Shown here one piece after another: positions 36,092-46,428 of a stretch of DNA of 64,000 nucleotides. The notes under the pieces are model-generated. The model ran no database searches. It worked only from the letters and a program-made list of their open reading frames with translations, and was not told the DNA's origin. A program made the position numbers and the translations under genes. This DNA comes from JAIBJN01 sp963838795 (GTDB taxonomy: Bacteria; Actinomycetota; Thermoleophilia; Gaiellales; Gaiellaceae). Position 1 is the stretch's first letter. Each line of letters starts with the position of its first letter. The stretch is from assembly GCA_963838795.1 (NCBI GenBank), contig CAWISL010000008.1:1-64000 (forward strand). The letters run 5' to 3'.

Positions 36092-38675
36092 GGGGAGGCG
36101 GACGGCGGCGCTCGCGGCGCTCGCGCTGGTGGCGACCGCGCTCGTCCTGGCAGGCACGGTGGAGGGCGCGGGCGACACGGTCGCGCGCACGGCGGCGCGC
36201 GCGTGGCACGGCGTCTTCGGCGATCGCCCCAAGCCGGCCCTCGAGCGACGTCAGCGCGTGCTCGTCGTCCTCACCTCGCCCTCGCTCGCCGACCGCCTGG
36301 GCTCGGTCGAGGAAGAGCCGAGCGCCGAGCAGCAGCGCAAGTGGAACGCCGAGGCCGAAGGCGCGCAGCAGCTGCTGCTGGCGGGCCTGCGGGAGCGGAA
36401 GGTTGGGGTCGCGCGCGAGCAGATCTTCACCCGAACTTTCAACGGCTTCTCGGCGCTCGTCTCCCCGCGGGCCCTCGCCGAGCTCGAGCGGGCGCACGAC
36501 GTCGCCGGTGTGTACCCGGTCCGCACGGTCTACCCGGCCGCCCCGACGGCCGAGACGGTCGTGGGCGGCGACTTCCAGCCCGACGGGGGGCGCGGCACCC
36601 AGATCATGCTCCCCGGCTTCAGCGGGAACGGCGTCACGATCGCGCTCCTCGACACCGGGGTAGACCGTCGGCACGCATACCTGAGCGGTCGCGTCTCCCG
36701 AGGGTTCGACCTCGTCGAGGGCGACCGGAACGCAGCGCCGGCGCCGAAGCCCGGCGAGCCGAGCGTGCTCGAGGCGCACGGGACGCGCATGGCGGGCCTT
36801 CTCGTCGGCCACGACGGGCCCTCTGGCCTGTCAGGCGTCGCGCCGGGAGCGCGGATCCTGCCGATTCGGGTCATGGGGTGGCGGGAGACCGCCGAGGGCG
36901 GCTGGGCCGTGCTGGGCCGCGGCGACCTCCTGCTCGCCGGGCTCGAGCGCGCCGTCGACCCGGACGGCGACGGGGACGTCGAGGACGGGGCGGCGGTCGC
37001 GCTCGTCGGCGGCGTGCAGCCGTACGCAGCCTTTGCCGACAGCCCGGAGGCACGCGCGACGGCCGGCGCGACGCGCCTCGGGACACTCGTCGTGGCTCCT
37101 GTCGGAAACGACGGCCGGCCCGGCCTCGGGTTCGGCACGGTCGCGGCCCCGGCGGCCGCGTCCGAGGTGCTCGCGGTCGGCACGCTCGACGCTCGCCGCG
37201 AGGTGCTCGAGGCCGACGCCGAGCTGCGCGTCGGCTCCGACACCGTGCTGGACGGGCCGGTGCGCATTCTCGGCGGGATCGGCCTGGACACCGCCAGGCG
37301 CTTCGACGTCGCGACGGTCGCCGGGCCGACGCTGGCCCAGGCCGACCGGGCCCCGGGCGTCCTCGCGGGTGGAGGGGTGCTCGGCGACTTCTTCGGCGTC
37401 AACGGGGTCAGCCTCGTCGCCGGCAAGGCGGTCATCGTGCGGGCCGACGAGGGCGCGGTCGAGCGCCGCGCCCGCTACGCGGCCGAGGCCGGCGCGGGCG
37501 TCGTCCTCGTCGCCGGAACGAGCCTGCCGGCGGCCTCGCTCGACCTCGAGGACGGCGTGAGCGTTCCCGTCGTGGCGATTCCCGCCGAGGCTGCCCAGGC
37601 GGCGCTCGCCGGGGGAGCCACCCTGGACCTCTCCGCAGCCCGCACGCTCCCGAACGCGGCGCTGATGGACATCGCGCCGTTCTCCTCCGGCGGGGTTGCC
37701 TTCGACGGGCGCGTGAAGCCGGACCTGGTGGCTCCGGGCGTCGGCCTGGCGACGGCGGACGCAGGAGGTCAGGGCTTCGCGACGGTCACGGGCTCGAGCG
37801 CCGCCGCGGCCGTGGTCGCCGGCGCCGCCGCTCTCGTCGCGGAGGCCCGGCCGGGCCTCGCCGCCATCGACCTGAAGAGCGCGCTCGTCGGCAGCGGCGG
37901 ACGACTGCTGCGCGGGAACCTCGCCCTGCCGGTGACCGCTCAGGGCGGCGGGCTCGTCGATCCGATGCACGCCGCGGCCGCCGAGATCGCCGTCGAGCCC
38001 GCCACGCTCGCGTTCGGGCGCGCCGAGGGGGCCGACTGGAGCACGGTGCGCGTCGTCAGCGTGCGGAACGTCTCCAGCCGGCCGCTGACGATGTCGTTCG
38101 GGCTCCTGCCGGACAGCGCAGTGGCCGATCTCGCCTTCTCCGCCGATCCGGCCGAGCTCACGCTCGAGCCGGGAGCCCTGCAGGACGTGACCATCGGCGT
38201 CTCGTCGGCAGGGGACGAGCCTCCGGCGGGAGCCGGCGGCGTCATCGTCGTCTCCGCCGAGGGCGCGCAGGCCGTTCGCGTTCCCTGGGCGATCGCCCGG
38301 CGCGGGGCCGAGCTGGCGCCCCTCGTCGGGGACGTCCAGCTCTCGCACCACGAGTTCTCCCCGTCCGACAGCGCCCCTGTCGTGCTCGCCTTCCGGGCGG
38401 GCAGGGTCGACCAGGCGCTCGACGGCGAGCTGATCGAGCCAGTTGGCGTCCTCGAGCTCGAGCTGTGGACCGCCGACGGCCGGCGGCTGGGCGTGCTGGC
38501 GCGCCTCCGCGACGTGCTGCCGGGCCGCTACGCGTTCGGCCTCACGGGGCGCGGCCCGAGCGGCAAGGTCCTCCCCGAGGGCGCCTACGTCCTCCGCCTG
38601 CGCGCGCATCCGGTCGACGGCGACGATGGCACGCCCCCGTCCACTGCCGAGGCCGTCTTCACGATCGAGCGCTGA
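36069..38675 (+). CDS. Secreted subtilisin-like (S8) serine protease
   Basis: About 868 residues with an N-terminal signal or anchor (TAALAALALVATALVLAG), a propeptide-like region (residues about 60-150), then an S8 domain: Asp in ALLDTGVD (about 195), His in EAHGTRMAG (about 237), Ser in TGSSAAAAVVAGAAALV (about 576). A PA domain (GKAVIVRADEGAVERR) is inserted before the Ser. The oxyanion Asn is in APVGNDGRPG. GSSAAAA replaces the usual GTSMAAP, so activity is probable but untested. A beta-rich Fn3-like tail follows. The start overlaps tsaD; ATG 36069 or 36075 are both possible. Confidence 0.87.
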   Translation: MRMPRRPEGRRTAALAALALVATALVLAGTVEGAGDTVARTAARAWHGVFGDRPKPALERRQRVLVVLTSPSLADRLGSVEEEPSAEQQRKWNAEAEGAQQLLLAGLRERKVGVAREQIFTRTFNGFSALVSPRALAELERAHDVAGVYPVRTVYPAAPTAETVVGGDFQPDGGRGTQIMLPGFSGNGVTIALLDTGVDRRHAYLSGRVSRGFDLVEGDRNAAPAPKPGEPSVLEAHGTRMAGLLVGHDGPSGLSGVAPGARILPIRVMGWRETAEGGWAVLGRGDLLLAGLERAVDPDGDGDVEDGAAVALVGGVQPYAAFADSPEARATAGATRLGTLVVAPVGNDGRPGLGFGTVAAPAAASEVLAVGTLDARREVLEADAELRVGSDTVLDGPVRILGGIGLDTARRFDVATVAGPTLAQADRAPGVLAGGGVLGDFFGVNGVSLVAGKAVIVRADEGAVERRARYAAEAGAGVVLVAGTSLPAASLDLEDGVSVPVVAIPAEAAQAALAGGATLDLSAARTLPNAALMDIAPFSSGGVAFDGRVKPDLVAPGVGLATADAGGQGFATVTGSSAAAAVVAGAAALVAEARPGLAAIDLKSALVGSGGRLLRGNLALPVTAQGGGLVDPMHAAAAEIAVEPATLAFGRAEGADWSTVRVVSVRNVSSRPLTMSFGLLPDSAVADLAFSADPAELTLEPGALQDVTIGVSSAGDEPPAGAGGVIVVSAEGAQAVRVPWAIARRGAELAPLVGDVQLSHHEFSPSDSAPVVLAFRAGRVDQALDGELIEPVGVLELELWTADGRRLGVLARLRDVLPGRYAFGLTGRGPSGKVLPEGAYVLRLRAHPVDGDDGTPPSTAEAVFTIER

Positions 38676-38838
38676 GCTCCCAACGGAATGATGGCCCGCC
38701 GACTGGGTGCGATGGGTGGTTCGAGGCAAGGACGCATGGAGCGCTCATACCTGGAGAGGTATGGGCGCGACTGAGGACGCTGTCCTCGGGCCGCCCAGCG
38801 CGGCCAGGTGGCATGGCCCCTCATTGTGTTGGGAGCTC
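38674..38838 (+). ncRNA. Rod-shaped structured element, copy 1
   Basis: Intergenic 165-bp element closed by a perfect 11-bp inverted repeat (GAGCTCCCAAC at 38674-38684, complement at 38828-38838), continued by AATGA/TCATT. Further in, GGGTGG pairs CCGCCC and TTCGAGG pairs CCTCGGG. The apical stem is GCGCTC plus ATACCT, loop GGAG (38753-38756), then AGGTAT plus GGGCGC. Loop sequences GGGTGCG (38705-38711), GAGGCAAGGACGCA (38723-38736) and CCAGCGCGGCC (38795-38805) recur in copy 2. The U.G pair in the apical stem is a C.A mismatch on the other strand, so the plus strand is the likely RNA. 6S-like architecture; no known family recognised. Confidence 0.6.
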
Positions 38839-38856
38839 TAGGCTCTAGGCCCCGGC

Positions 38857-39096
38857 GTGCGCGAGGTGACGATCTACCTAGCGCAGGGCTGCCACCTCTG
38901 CGAGAGCGCGCTGCGAGTGCTCGCCGCCGTGCGCGAGGAGATCCCCTTCCGGCTCGTCGAGATCGAGATCGACGACGACCCGGAGCTCGAGCCCGCCTAC
39001 CGCGAGCGGATCCCGGTCGTCGCGGTGGACGGGGAGGAGGCCTTCACATACTTCGTCCATCCCGACGGCCTGCGCCGGCGGCTCCTCCGTCCGTGA
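38857..39096 (+). CDS. Glutaredoxin-like protein
   Basis: A 79-residue thioredoxin-fold protein with redox motif CHLC at about residues 12-15 (TIYLAQGCHLCESALRVL), RIPVVAVDGEEAF carrying the cis-Pro, and a short C-terminal helix. It resembles the DUF836/glutaredoxin family. It precedes rex, a redox-sensing repressor, by about 60 bases, suggesting a joint link to redox state. GTG start. Confidence 0.85.
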   Translation: MREVTIYLAQGCHLCESALRVLAAVREEIPFRLVEIEIDDDPELEPAYRERIPVVAVDGEEAFTYFVHPDGLRRRLLRP

Positions 39097-39157
39097 GGGT
39101 CGCGGCACGGGTGACTGCGGCCTGCGCGCAGGAGCGTCGTTATTGTGTCCATCTCTC

Positions 39158-39814
39158 ATGGCGTTGAGAATTGCGAGCGAGGGGGGCGCCAGAACTGGTG
39201 ATCGCCTGACAGTCGGGGTCGCAGCGCGGCTTTCCCAGTACCTCCGGGTCCTGACGCAGGCGCGGAAGATGGGCAAGGATCGCATCTCCTCGCAGGAGAT
39301 CAGCGAGTACACGAACATCAACGCGACCCAGATTCGCCGCGACCTCTCGGCTTTCGGCAAGTTCGGCAAGCGCGGCGTCGGCTACAACATCGACGGCCTG
39401 ATCGCCGAGATCCGCAAGATCCTTCGCACCCAGGGTCAGCACAACATCGCGCTCTTCGGCGGAGGCCGCCTGGGCCAGGCGATCGCCAGCTCGACGATCT
39501 TCGCCGACCACGGATTCAACATCTCGGCCGCGTTTGACAACGACCCGGCCAAGGTCGGGCAGCCGATCGGCGGGACGACCATCTCGTCCTACGACGAGCT
39601 CCGCGAGCAGATCCGCGAGAAGAACATCATCGTCGCTGTCCTCGCCGTCCCTCCGGACGCCGCGCAGTGGGTGGCCGACGAGGTCGTGGACGCTGGCGTG
39701 AAGATCATCTTCAACTACACCGAGGCGCTGCTCGACGTCCCGTCTGACGTGACCGTGCACACGACGAGCCCGGCCGTCGAGCTCCTCTACGCGCTCTACT
39801 TCTACCTGACCTAG
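39158..39814 (+). CDS. rex: Redox-sensing transcriptional repressor Rex
   Basis: NADH/NAD+-sensing repressor of respiration and fermentation genes, 218 residues. The winged helix covers residues about 15-80 (LSQYLRVLTQARKMGKDRIS, NATQIRRDLSAFGKFGKRGV), then a Rossmann domain (IALFGGGRLGQAIASS) and the domain-swapped C-terminal helix (VELLYALYFYLT). ATG at 39158 is preferred to a TTG 15 bases earlier. No clear TTGTGAA-type operator is seen upstream. The gene end resembles sequence at 40601-40620. Confidence 0.96.
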   Translation: MALRIASEGGARTGDRLTVGVAARLSQYLRVLTQARKMGKDRISSQEISEYTNINATQIRRDLSAFGKFGKRGVGYNIDGLIAEIRKILRTQGQHNIALFGGGRLGQAIASSTIFADHGFNISAAFDNDPAKVGQPIGGTTISSYDELREQIREKNIIVAVLAVPPDAAQWVADEVVDAGVKIIFNYTEALLDVPSDVTVHTTSPAVELLYALYFYLT

Positions 39815-39815
39815 A
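39796..39815. repeat. Imperfect repeat at rex 3' end (partner at 40601-40620)
   Basis: The last bases of rex match 40601-40620 at 18 of 20 positions (shared core CTACCTGAC). Could be an old attachment repeat around the intervening island, or chance similarity of two gene ends. Confidence 0.3.
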
Positions 39816-39865
39816 TCGCGGTCGGCGCGTTCCCGCTTGCCGCAACTGGAACTGCGATGCGCTCG

Positions 39866-39891
39866 GCGCGTCCGTCTACCTCTCGTCTACC
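39866..39891. repeat. Paired CGTCTACC direct repeat, left copy
   Basis: Contains two CGTCTACC units 10-11 bases apart and matches 40461-40486 at 23 of 26 positions. Together the two copies bracket a lipoprotein gene of atypical composition. Paired short direct repeats on each side are reminiscent of recombinase arm sites. Confidence 0.45.
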
Positions 39892-39901
39892 GCGCGCGAG
39901 C

Positions 39902-39941
39902 GGGTCGAACCGCTGGGCAGCCTCGGCGAGCCCTTCGACCC
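39902..39941. terminator. Hairpin between rex and the convergent lipoprotein gene
   Basis: GGGTCGAA at 39902-39909 and its exact complement at 39934-39941 enclose a second GGGC/GCCC pairing. Placed between convergent genes, it could end transcription from both sides. Confidence 0.45.
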
Positions 39942-39946
39942 CAGGG

Positions 39947-40360
39947 TCAGTCTGCGCTCAACTCGCTCAAGATGCGGTCGGCTTGATGACGCGGCACCGA
40001 TTCGGCGATGAAGACCACGAACGAGTCCTGACCAAAACGAACCCCCAAGACCTGATCCGACGGGTAACCGGCGAAGGTCGACACGGCCACCTGGTGCGGG
40101 TCGTCCGGGAAGACCGACCCTGGTGCATCCTGCCCCACGTCGTGACAGACAGCCTCGTCAGCTGTCCCGAGGCTGGTCGCCTCCTGGTCGGTGTAGCCGT
40201 AGCCGCTGTAGATCACACCGTGCGACCGAATCTGCGACGTGCACTCGTACGCAACCGACCGTTCTGGGGCCTTCGTACTGCTAGCGCATCCCGCCGACAA
40301 GAACGCCACTGTTACGGCCACGACAGCGCTCTGGATGGCAACAGTCTTCCGTCTGGTCAC
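39947..40360 (-). CDS. Lipoprotein of unknown function in a small atypical island
   Basis: GTG at 40360 gives a 137-residue protein with a lipoprotein signal (AVVAVTVAFLSAGC, Cys about residue 24), then YECTSQIRSHGVIYSGYGYT, a Cys-containing middle part and FVVFIAESVPRHQADRI. Family not recognised. The surrounding 39.83-40.58 kb is visibly lower in GC than the neighbouring genes and is bracketed by direct repeats, so recent acquisition is likely. Confidence 0.6.
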   Translation of the reverse strand: MTRRKTVAIQSAVVAVTVAFLSAGCASSTKAPERSVAYECTSQIRSHGVIYSGYGYTDQEATSLGTADEAVCHDVGQDAPGSVFPDDPHQVAVSTFAGYPSDQVLGVRFGQDSFVVFIAESVPRHQADRILSELSAD

Positions 40361-40460
40361 ACTAGTGAGACGTCGAACGTGCAGCAAGAGTTCCCGTCCT
40401 GAGGCGGCTGCCCAACACACGCGTCATGAAGCGAGTCTCACGATCACGCTCCTGATGTAC

Positions 40461-40486
40461 GCGCGCCCGTCTACCTGCCGTCTACC
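40461..40486. repeat. Paired CGTCTACC direct repeat, right copy
   Basis: Partner of 39866-39891 with three mismatches. It lies in the 246-base gap between the lipoprotein gene and the anti-sigma gene, in which no other gene is seen. Confidence 0.45.
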
Positions 40487-40606
40487 CGGAGAGGCCAGAA
40501 CGCGGCGGATTCGGCGGGAGAGCGTTCAAATCGACGGCGGGGAAACACCTGCTAATCGAGAGATTCCCTGAACCACGCCGCACAACGTTCATTTGGCGGG
40601 CTACTC

Positions 40607-41233
40607 CTACCTGACGTAGACGGCGACGTTCCCGCCGGGGCGGCTTGCGAGCGCGGCGCGCACCTCGCCGGCGCGGCCTTCGGCGACGACGGCTCCCGAG
40701 GGCTCGATCGAGGCCGTGATGCCTTCGTTTTCGAGGATGCGCACGACGGCGGCCGGCGGACCTTCGACGGTGCGCACGAGGGTCGCTCCCAGAGCGGTTT
40801 CCGCCTGTGGCGCCGCGTCGTCCTGCCCTCCCTCGGCCTGATCTTCCGCCGAAGCGTCGGACGCGGCCTCGCCCGCCTCATCGTCGTCCCCTCCGCTGCG
40901 GAGCTGTGTCCCGCCAAGGACGAAGACGCCGACAAGCGCCGCGGCCCCGGCGACCGGCGCGGCGATCACGAGCGCCCGCTTCGCAGGGCGGAAGAGGCGC
41001 CAGGGATCGCGGCGCTCGGGGAGCGAGGCGATGATCTCCTCATGCCGATCGACCGGCAGCTCGAGAGCCGGCGCGGCGCGGAGCGCATTTCTCCCGGCCT
41101 CCAGGCGCCGGACCTGGTCCGCGCACGAGCGGCACGCCACGAGGTGCTCGGTTACCTCTTGGCGCGGCCCGCCGTCGAGCTCGCCCTCGACGAAGGAGAG
41201 CAGCTCGAGCTCGTCCGGATGCTTCTCGGCCAT
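40607..41233 (-). CDS. Anti-sigma factor with zinc-finger domain
   Basis: A 208-residue ZAS-type anti-sigma factor. The cytoplasmic N-terminus has HLVACRSCADQVRRLEAGRN (H-x3-C-x2-C), then one membrane helix (ALVIAAPVAGAAALVGVFVL), an acidic Asp/Glu/Ala linker and a small extracytoplasmic domain ending VAVYVR. Its ATG overlaps the sigma gene stop (ATGA). It should hold the ECF sigma factor at the membrane until a signal arrives. Confidence 0.9.
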   Translation of the reverse strand: MAEKHPDELELLSFVEGELDGGPRQEVTEHLVACRSCADQVRRLEAGRNALRAAPALELPVDRHEEIIASLPERRDPWRLFRPAKRALVIAAPVAGAAALVGVFVLGGTQLRSGGDDDEAGEAASDASAEDQAEGGQDDAAPQAETALGATLVRTVEGPPAAVVRILENEGITASIEPSGAVVAEGRAGEVRAALASRPGGNVAVYVR

Positions 41234-41772
41234 CAGTCGTTGGACTCCGTTCGCTCCACCGCGGTTCCCAGCCGCTCCGCCAGCTCCGTGCGGCCGCGGA
41301 AGATTCGCGACTTCACGGTACCCTCGGGCACTCCGGTCATCTCGGCGATCTCGGCGTACGAGCAGCCGAGCACGTCGTAGAGGACAACCGCGACGCGATA
41401 CCCCTCGTCGAGCTGGTCGAGCGCCCGCTGGAGCTCGCCCGAGAGCTCCTGCTCGGCGAAACGATCTCTCGGGTCGACAGGGTCGGGCGGCTCCTCGAGC
41501 GTCGGCTCTCGCCGCTTGGCCCGCACGTCGTGGGCCGCGTTGACGACGATCCGGTAGAGCCAGGTGGAGAAGCGGGCGTCGCCGCGGAACTTCGGCAGCG
41601 CGAGCCAGGCGCGGACGAGGGCCTCCTGCACCGCGTCGGCGGCGTCCTCGCGCGAGCCGAGCACGCGCGCCGCGAGGGTGTACATGCGCTGCTCGTGCTG
41701 CTCGACGAGCCGCTCGAAGGCGAGGCGCTCGCCGCGCTGCGCTCTCCTGACGAGGGCCTCGTCGCCGTTCAT
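41233..41772 (-). CDS. ECF RNA polymerase sigma factor (RpoE-like)
   Basis: A 179-residue group 4 sigma factor. Region 2 contains DAADAVQEALVRAWLALPKF and FSTWLYRIVVNAAHDVRAK; region 4 contains VLYDVLGCSYAEIAEMTGVP and EGTVKSRIFRGRTEL. ATG at 41772 is preceded by GAACCTTC, which resembles an ECF -35 element and would fit autoregulation, though no matching -10 is assigned. It is coupled to its anti-sigma gene. Confidence 0.93.
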   Translation of the reverse strand: MNGDEALVRRAQRGERLAFERLVEQHEQRMYTLAARVLGSREDAADAVQEALVRAWLALPKFRGDARFSTWLYRIVVNAAHDVRAKRREPTLEEPPDPVDPRDRFAEQELSGELQRALDQLDEGYRVAVVLYDVLGCSYAEIAEMTGVPEGTVKSRIFRGRTELAERLGTAVERTESND

Positions 41773-41827
41773 CCGCTGAAGGTTCTCATCCCGCGCGGCT
41801 ACCCCCGGCACGAGAGTGCCGCTCTGA

Positions 41828-41833
41828 TACGTT
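41828..41833 (+). promoter_or_regulatory. -10 element of glutamate-cysteine ligase-like gene (leaderless)
   Basis: TACGTT lies six bases before the GTG at 41840. Confidence 0.5.
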
Positions 41834-41839
41834 CGCGCC

Positions 41840-42991
41840 GTGGGCGAGGCCCAGAAGCTGACTCCCGAGGAGCAGATCACGAGCGCCCGGGAGGCGTTCG
41901 AGTCCGGGCGCGATTTCACGGTCGCGGTCGAGGAGGAGTTCGCCATTCTCGACCCGGTCTCGCTCGGGCTCGTCAACCGTTTCGAGGAGCTGCAGGCCGG
42001 CGCGACGGGAACTCCCCTCGCGGAGCATCTCGTGGGGGAGCTGATCGCCTCCGAGATCGAGGTGCGTACGGGGAAGTGCGAGAGCTTCGCCGAGGCAGCC
42101 GCGGCGATGGTCGAGCGCCGGCGCCAGCTGCTCGAGCTGGCCGGACGCTTCGACGTTCTCCTGGGCGCCACCGCCACGCATCCGTGGAGCCCGTGGCAGG
42201 AGCAGCGAATCATCGACACGCCGCACTACCGGCGCAACGACGAGATCCTCCGTTACGTCGTCTGGCGCAACAACAGCTTCGGCCTGCACGTCCACGTCGG
42301 CATCCGCGGCGCCGACCGCGCGATTCGCGTCACGGACGGCCTGCGCACCTACCTGCCGCACTTGCTCGCCTACTCCGGGAGCTCGCCCTTCGTCGAAGGG
42401 GTGTATACGTACCTCCACTCGGCGCGCACGCAGATCTTCACGCGGATGTTCCCGCGCTGCGGGATCCCGGACGCGTTCGGCAGCTGGGACGTCTACGAGC
42501 GCTACGTTCGTTTCCTCTACGACACGGGCTCGATCACGGAGCACACGCAGCTCTGGTGGAGCGTGCGTCCGCATCTCGCCTTTCCGACCGTCGAGATCCG
42601 AATCTGCGACGGGCAGCCCGACCTGGCCGAGTCGCAGGCGCTCGCAGCCCTCATGTACGCCCTGGCTGCGCGGATCGCGCGAGCGGTCGACGAGGGCGAG
42701 CCGCTGCCGGAGCATCCACCCCGGCTCCTGGAAGAGAACCTCTGGCGCGCGATCCGGCACGGGCTCTCGGGCGAGCTGATCGATCTCGAGACCGGCGTCG
42801 TGCGCCCCGCACGCGCCGAGATCGAGCGGCTCATCGAGTGGAGCCTGCCGGTAGCCGAGGAGCTGGGAGTGGCTTCGTTTCTCACCGTGCCCGCGGTGAG
42901 CGCGTCCGAGCGCCAAATGGCGCGCTACGAGGCGGGGGAGACCCTCGCGGAGATCTACGCGCAGGAGATCCTGGAGCCCGTCCATGTCTGA
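41840..42991 (+). CDS. Carboxylate-amine ligase, YbdK/GCS2 family
   Basis: A 383-residue ATP-dependent ligase of the GCS2 family that joins glutamate with an amine such as cysteine. VAVEEEFAILDP near residue 30 has the metal-binding Glu residues, SEIEVRTGKCESF and GLHVHVGIRG follow, and VEIRICDGQPDLAES is the late active-site segment. YbdK itself has weak glutamate-cysteine ligase activity; the physiological product here is unknown. Leaderless GTG start. The DUF1844 gene overlaps its end. Confidence 0.92.
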   Translation: MGEAQKLTPEEQITSAREAFESGRDFTVAVEEEFAILDPVSLGLVNRFEELQAGATGTPLAEHLVGELIASEIEVRTGKCESFAEAAAAMVERRRQLLELAGRFDVLLGATATHPWSPWQEQRIIDTPHYRRNDEILRYVVWRNNSFGLHVHVGIRGADRAIRVTDGLRTYLPHLLAYSGSSPFVEGVYTYLHSARTQIFTRMFPRCGIPDAFGSWDVYERYVRFLYDTGSITEHTQLWWSVRPHLAFPTVEIRICDGQPDLAESQALAALMYALAARIARAVDEGEPLPEHPPRLLEENLWRAIRHGLSGELIDLETGVVRPARAEIERLIEWSLPVAEELGVASFLTVPAVSASERQMARYEAGETLAEIYAQEILEPVHV

Positions 42992-43331
42992 GGCCGATTA
43001 CGAGGCCGAGCTCGAGCAGGAGGCGGTCGCACGCGAGCTCGCCGAGGAGCTCCGCAAGCTTCGCGTCGAGGACGTGGTCGTCAACACGCTCGTCCACGTC
43101 TCCTCGATCGGGTACCGCCGGCTCGGCCTCACGGAGGACTCGCGTGACGAGCGCGACCTGCCGCAGGCGGCGCTCGCCATCGAGACGATGCAGGCGCTCG
43201 TCCCCGTGCTCACGGACTTCTTGCCCCAGGAGCTCGTGACGAGCTTCGAGGAGCAGATCGCCAACCTCCAGCTCGCCTACGCGAAGGCGGCCAAGGAGCC
43301 CACCGAGGAGCCTGGTGACGCCGACGGCTGA
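42984..43331 (+). CDS. DUF1844 domain protein
   Basis: A 115-residue acidic, fully helical protein with VVVNTLVHVSSIGYRRLGL and AALAIETMQALVPVLTDFLP, the DUF1844 pattern. Function unknown. It overlaps the ligase by 8 bp and mtnP by 17 bp, so the three are one transcription unit. Confidence 0.72.
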   Translation: MSEADYEAELEQEAVARELAEELRKLRVEDVVVNTLVHVSSIGYRRLGLTEDSRDERDLPQAALAIETMQALVPVLTDFLPQELVTSFEEQIANLQLAYAKAAKEPTEEPGDADG

Positions 43332-44109
43332 GGTCGGCGTCTTCGGCGGCTCGGGTTTCTACTCATTCCTGGAGGACGTCGACGAGGTCGAGGTCGAAAC
43401 GCCGTACGGGAAGCCGTCGGCGCCGCTCGCGATCGGCGAGGTCGGCGGCCGGCGCGTCGCCTTCCTACCTCGCCACGGGCGTAGCCACGAGCTCCCTCCG
43501 CACGCGATTCCCTACCGGGCGAACGTCTGGGCGATGAAGGAGCTCGGCGTTCGCCGGCTCATCGGCCCCAACGCCTCAGGGGCACTCAAGGCCGAGCTCG
43601 AGCTGGGCGAGTTCGTCGTCTGCGACCAGCTCGTGGATCGGACGAGCGGGCGTGCCGACACGTTCTACGACGGCCCGGAGACGACGCACGTCTCAGCGGC
43701 CGACCCCTACTGCCCCGAGCTGCGCGCGCTCCTCGTTTCAACGGCGCGCGACCTCGGCATCACGGTGCGTGACGGCGGGACGGTCGTCGTCATCCAAGGG
43801 CCGCGCTTCTCGACCCGCGCCGAGTCGAAGTGGTTCCAGGACGCCGGCTGGGACACGATCAACATGACCGCGTATCCGGAGGGCTACCTCGCTCGAGAGC
43901 TCGAGCTCTGCTACGCGAACATCTCCATGGTCACCGACCACGACGTCGGCGTGGAGGGGACGGCGCCGGTCTCGCACGAGCAGGTCGTCACTGTCTTCAA
44001 CGAGAACAACGAGCGCCTACGAGAGCTCCTCTTCGCGGTGATCCCGAAGATCTCGCCCCAGCCCGAGGAGCACCTCTGCGCGACGGCCCTGCGCGGCGCC
44101 CGGTTCTAG
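43315..44109 (+). CDS. mtnP: S-methyl-5'-thioadenosine phosphorylase
   Basis: Cleaves methylthioadenosine to adenine and methylthioribose-1-phosphate, 264 residues. Phosphate site GVFGGSGFYSF, PRHGRSHELPPHAIPYRANV, IQGPRFSTRAES, and NMTAYPEGYLARELELCY. TDHD keeps the base-contacting Asp residues that give 6-aminopurine specificity, so MTA rather than guanosine is the likely substrate. GTG start inside the DUF1844 gene. Confidence 0.94.
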   Translation: MTPTAEVGVFGGSGFYSFLEDVDEVEVETPYGKPSAPLAIGEVGGRRVAFLPRHGRSHELPPHAIPYRANVWAMKELGVRRLIGPNASGALKAELELGEFVVCDQLVDRTSGRADTFYDGPETTHVSAADPYCPELRALLVSTARDLGITVRDGGTVVVIQGPRFSTRAESKWFQDAGWDTINMTAYPEGYLARELELCYANISMVTDHDVGVEGTAPVSHEQVVTVFNENNERLRELLFAVIPKISPQPEEHLCATALRGARF

Positions 44110-44364
44110 ATGCTCGACCAGCGCTGCCAGCACACCCGATGGCGCCCGCGACGCTGCCCCGGATCGTCGCGCTCGCCTTTGCACGTACCTTTGGGTACGT
44201 GGCTGCACGCGATCGCGGCGCCCGGCTTGGTCGCGGACGCCTCGGGCGCACTGAATCACCGGCCGAGCATCTAGTGTGATAAAACTCCGCGCGGCCGTTT
44301 CCGGGCCGGGCCGGGGGGATCACGCAGCAGCCGGCCGAGCCCGGCGGCCTGTTTCGTTGCCGCC
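44110..44364. other. Intergenic region before hppA
   Basis: No gene is seen. A perfect 8-bp hairpin (CACGTACC at 44182-44189, loop TTTG, complement to 44201) may terminate mtnP. GTGATAAAAC near 44276-44285 is the only AT-rich segment and the best candidate for the hppA promoter; a GC-rich leader of about 80 bases follows. Confidence 0.4.
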
Positions 44365-46411
<2,047 letters not shown>

Positions 46412-46428
46412 GGCCGCGCGGAGCGCCT

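Noticed and set aside
38674..38838. Known housekeeping RNAs (SRP RNA, RNase P RNA, tmRNA) or a plain terminator
   Set aside because: The SRP GGAA/AGCAGC module, the RNase P GAGGAAAGTCC block and a tmRNA tRNA-like end are all missing; 165 bases with conserved internal loops is too complex for a terminator.
36203..38848. An 881-codon frame overlapping the subtilase
   Set aside because: Arg/Gly/Ala-rich shadow in the +1 frame without any motif; the subtilase frame has a complete catalytic triad.
44290..44364. Riboswitch in the GC-rich leader of hppA
   Set aside because: The leader can form GC hairpins, but none of the known riboswitch cores can be recognised and GC-rich DNA folds readily by chance.
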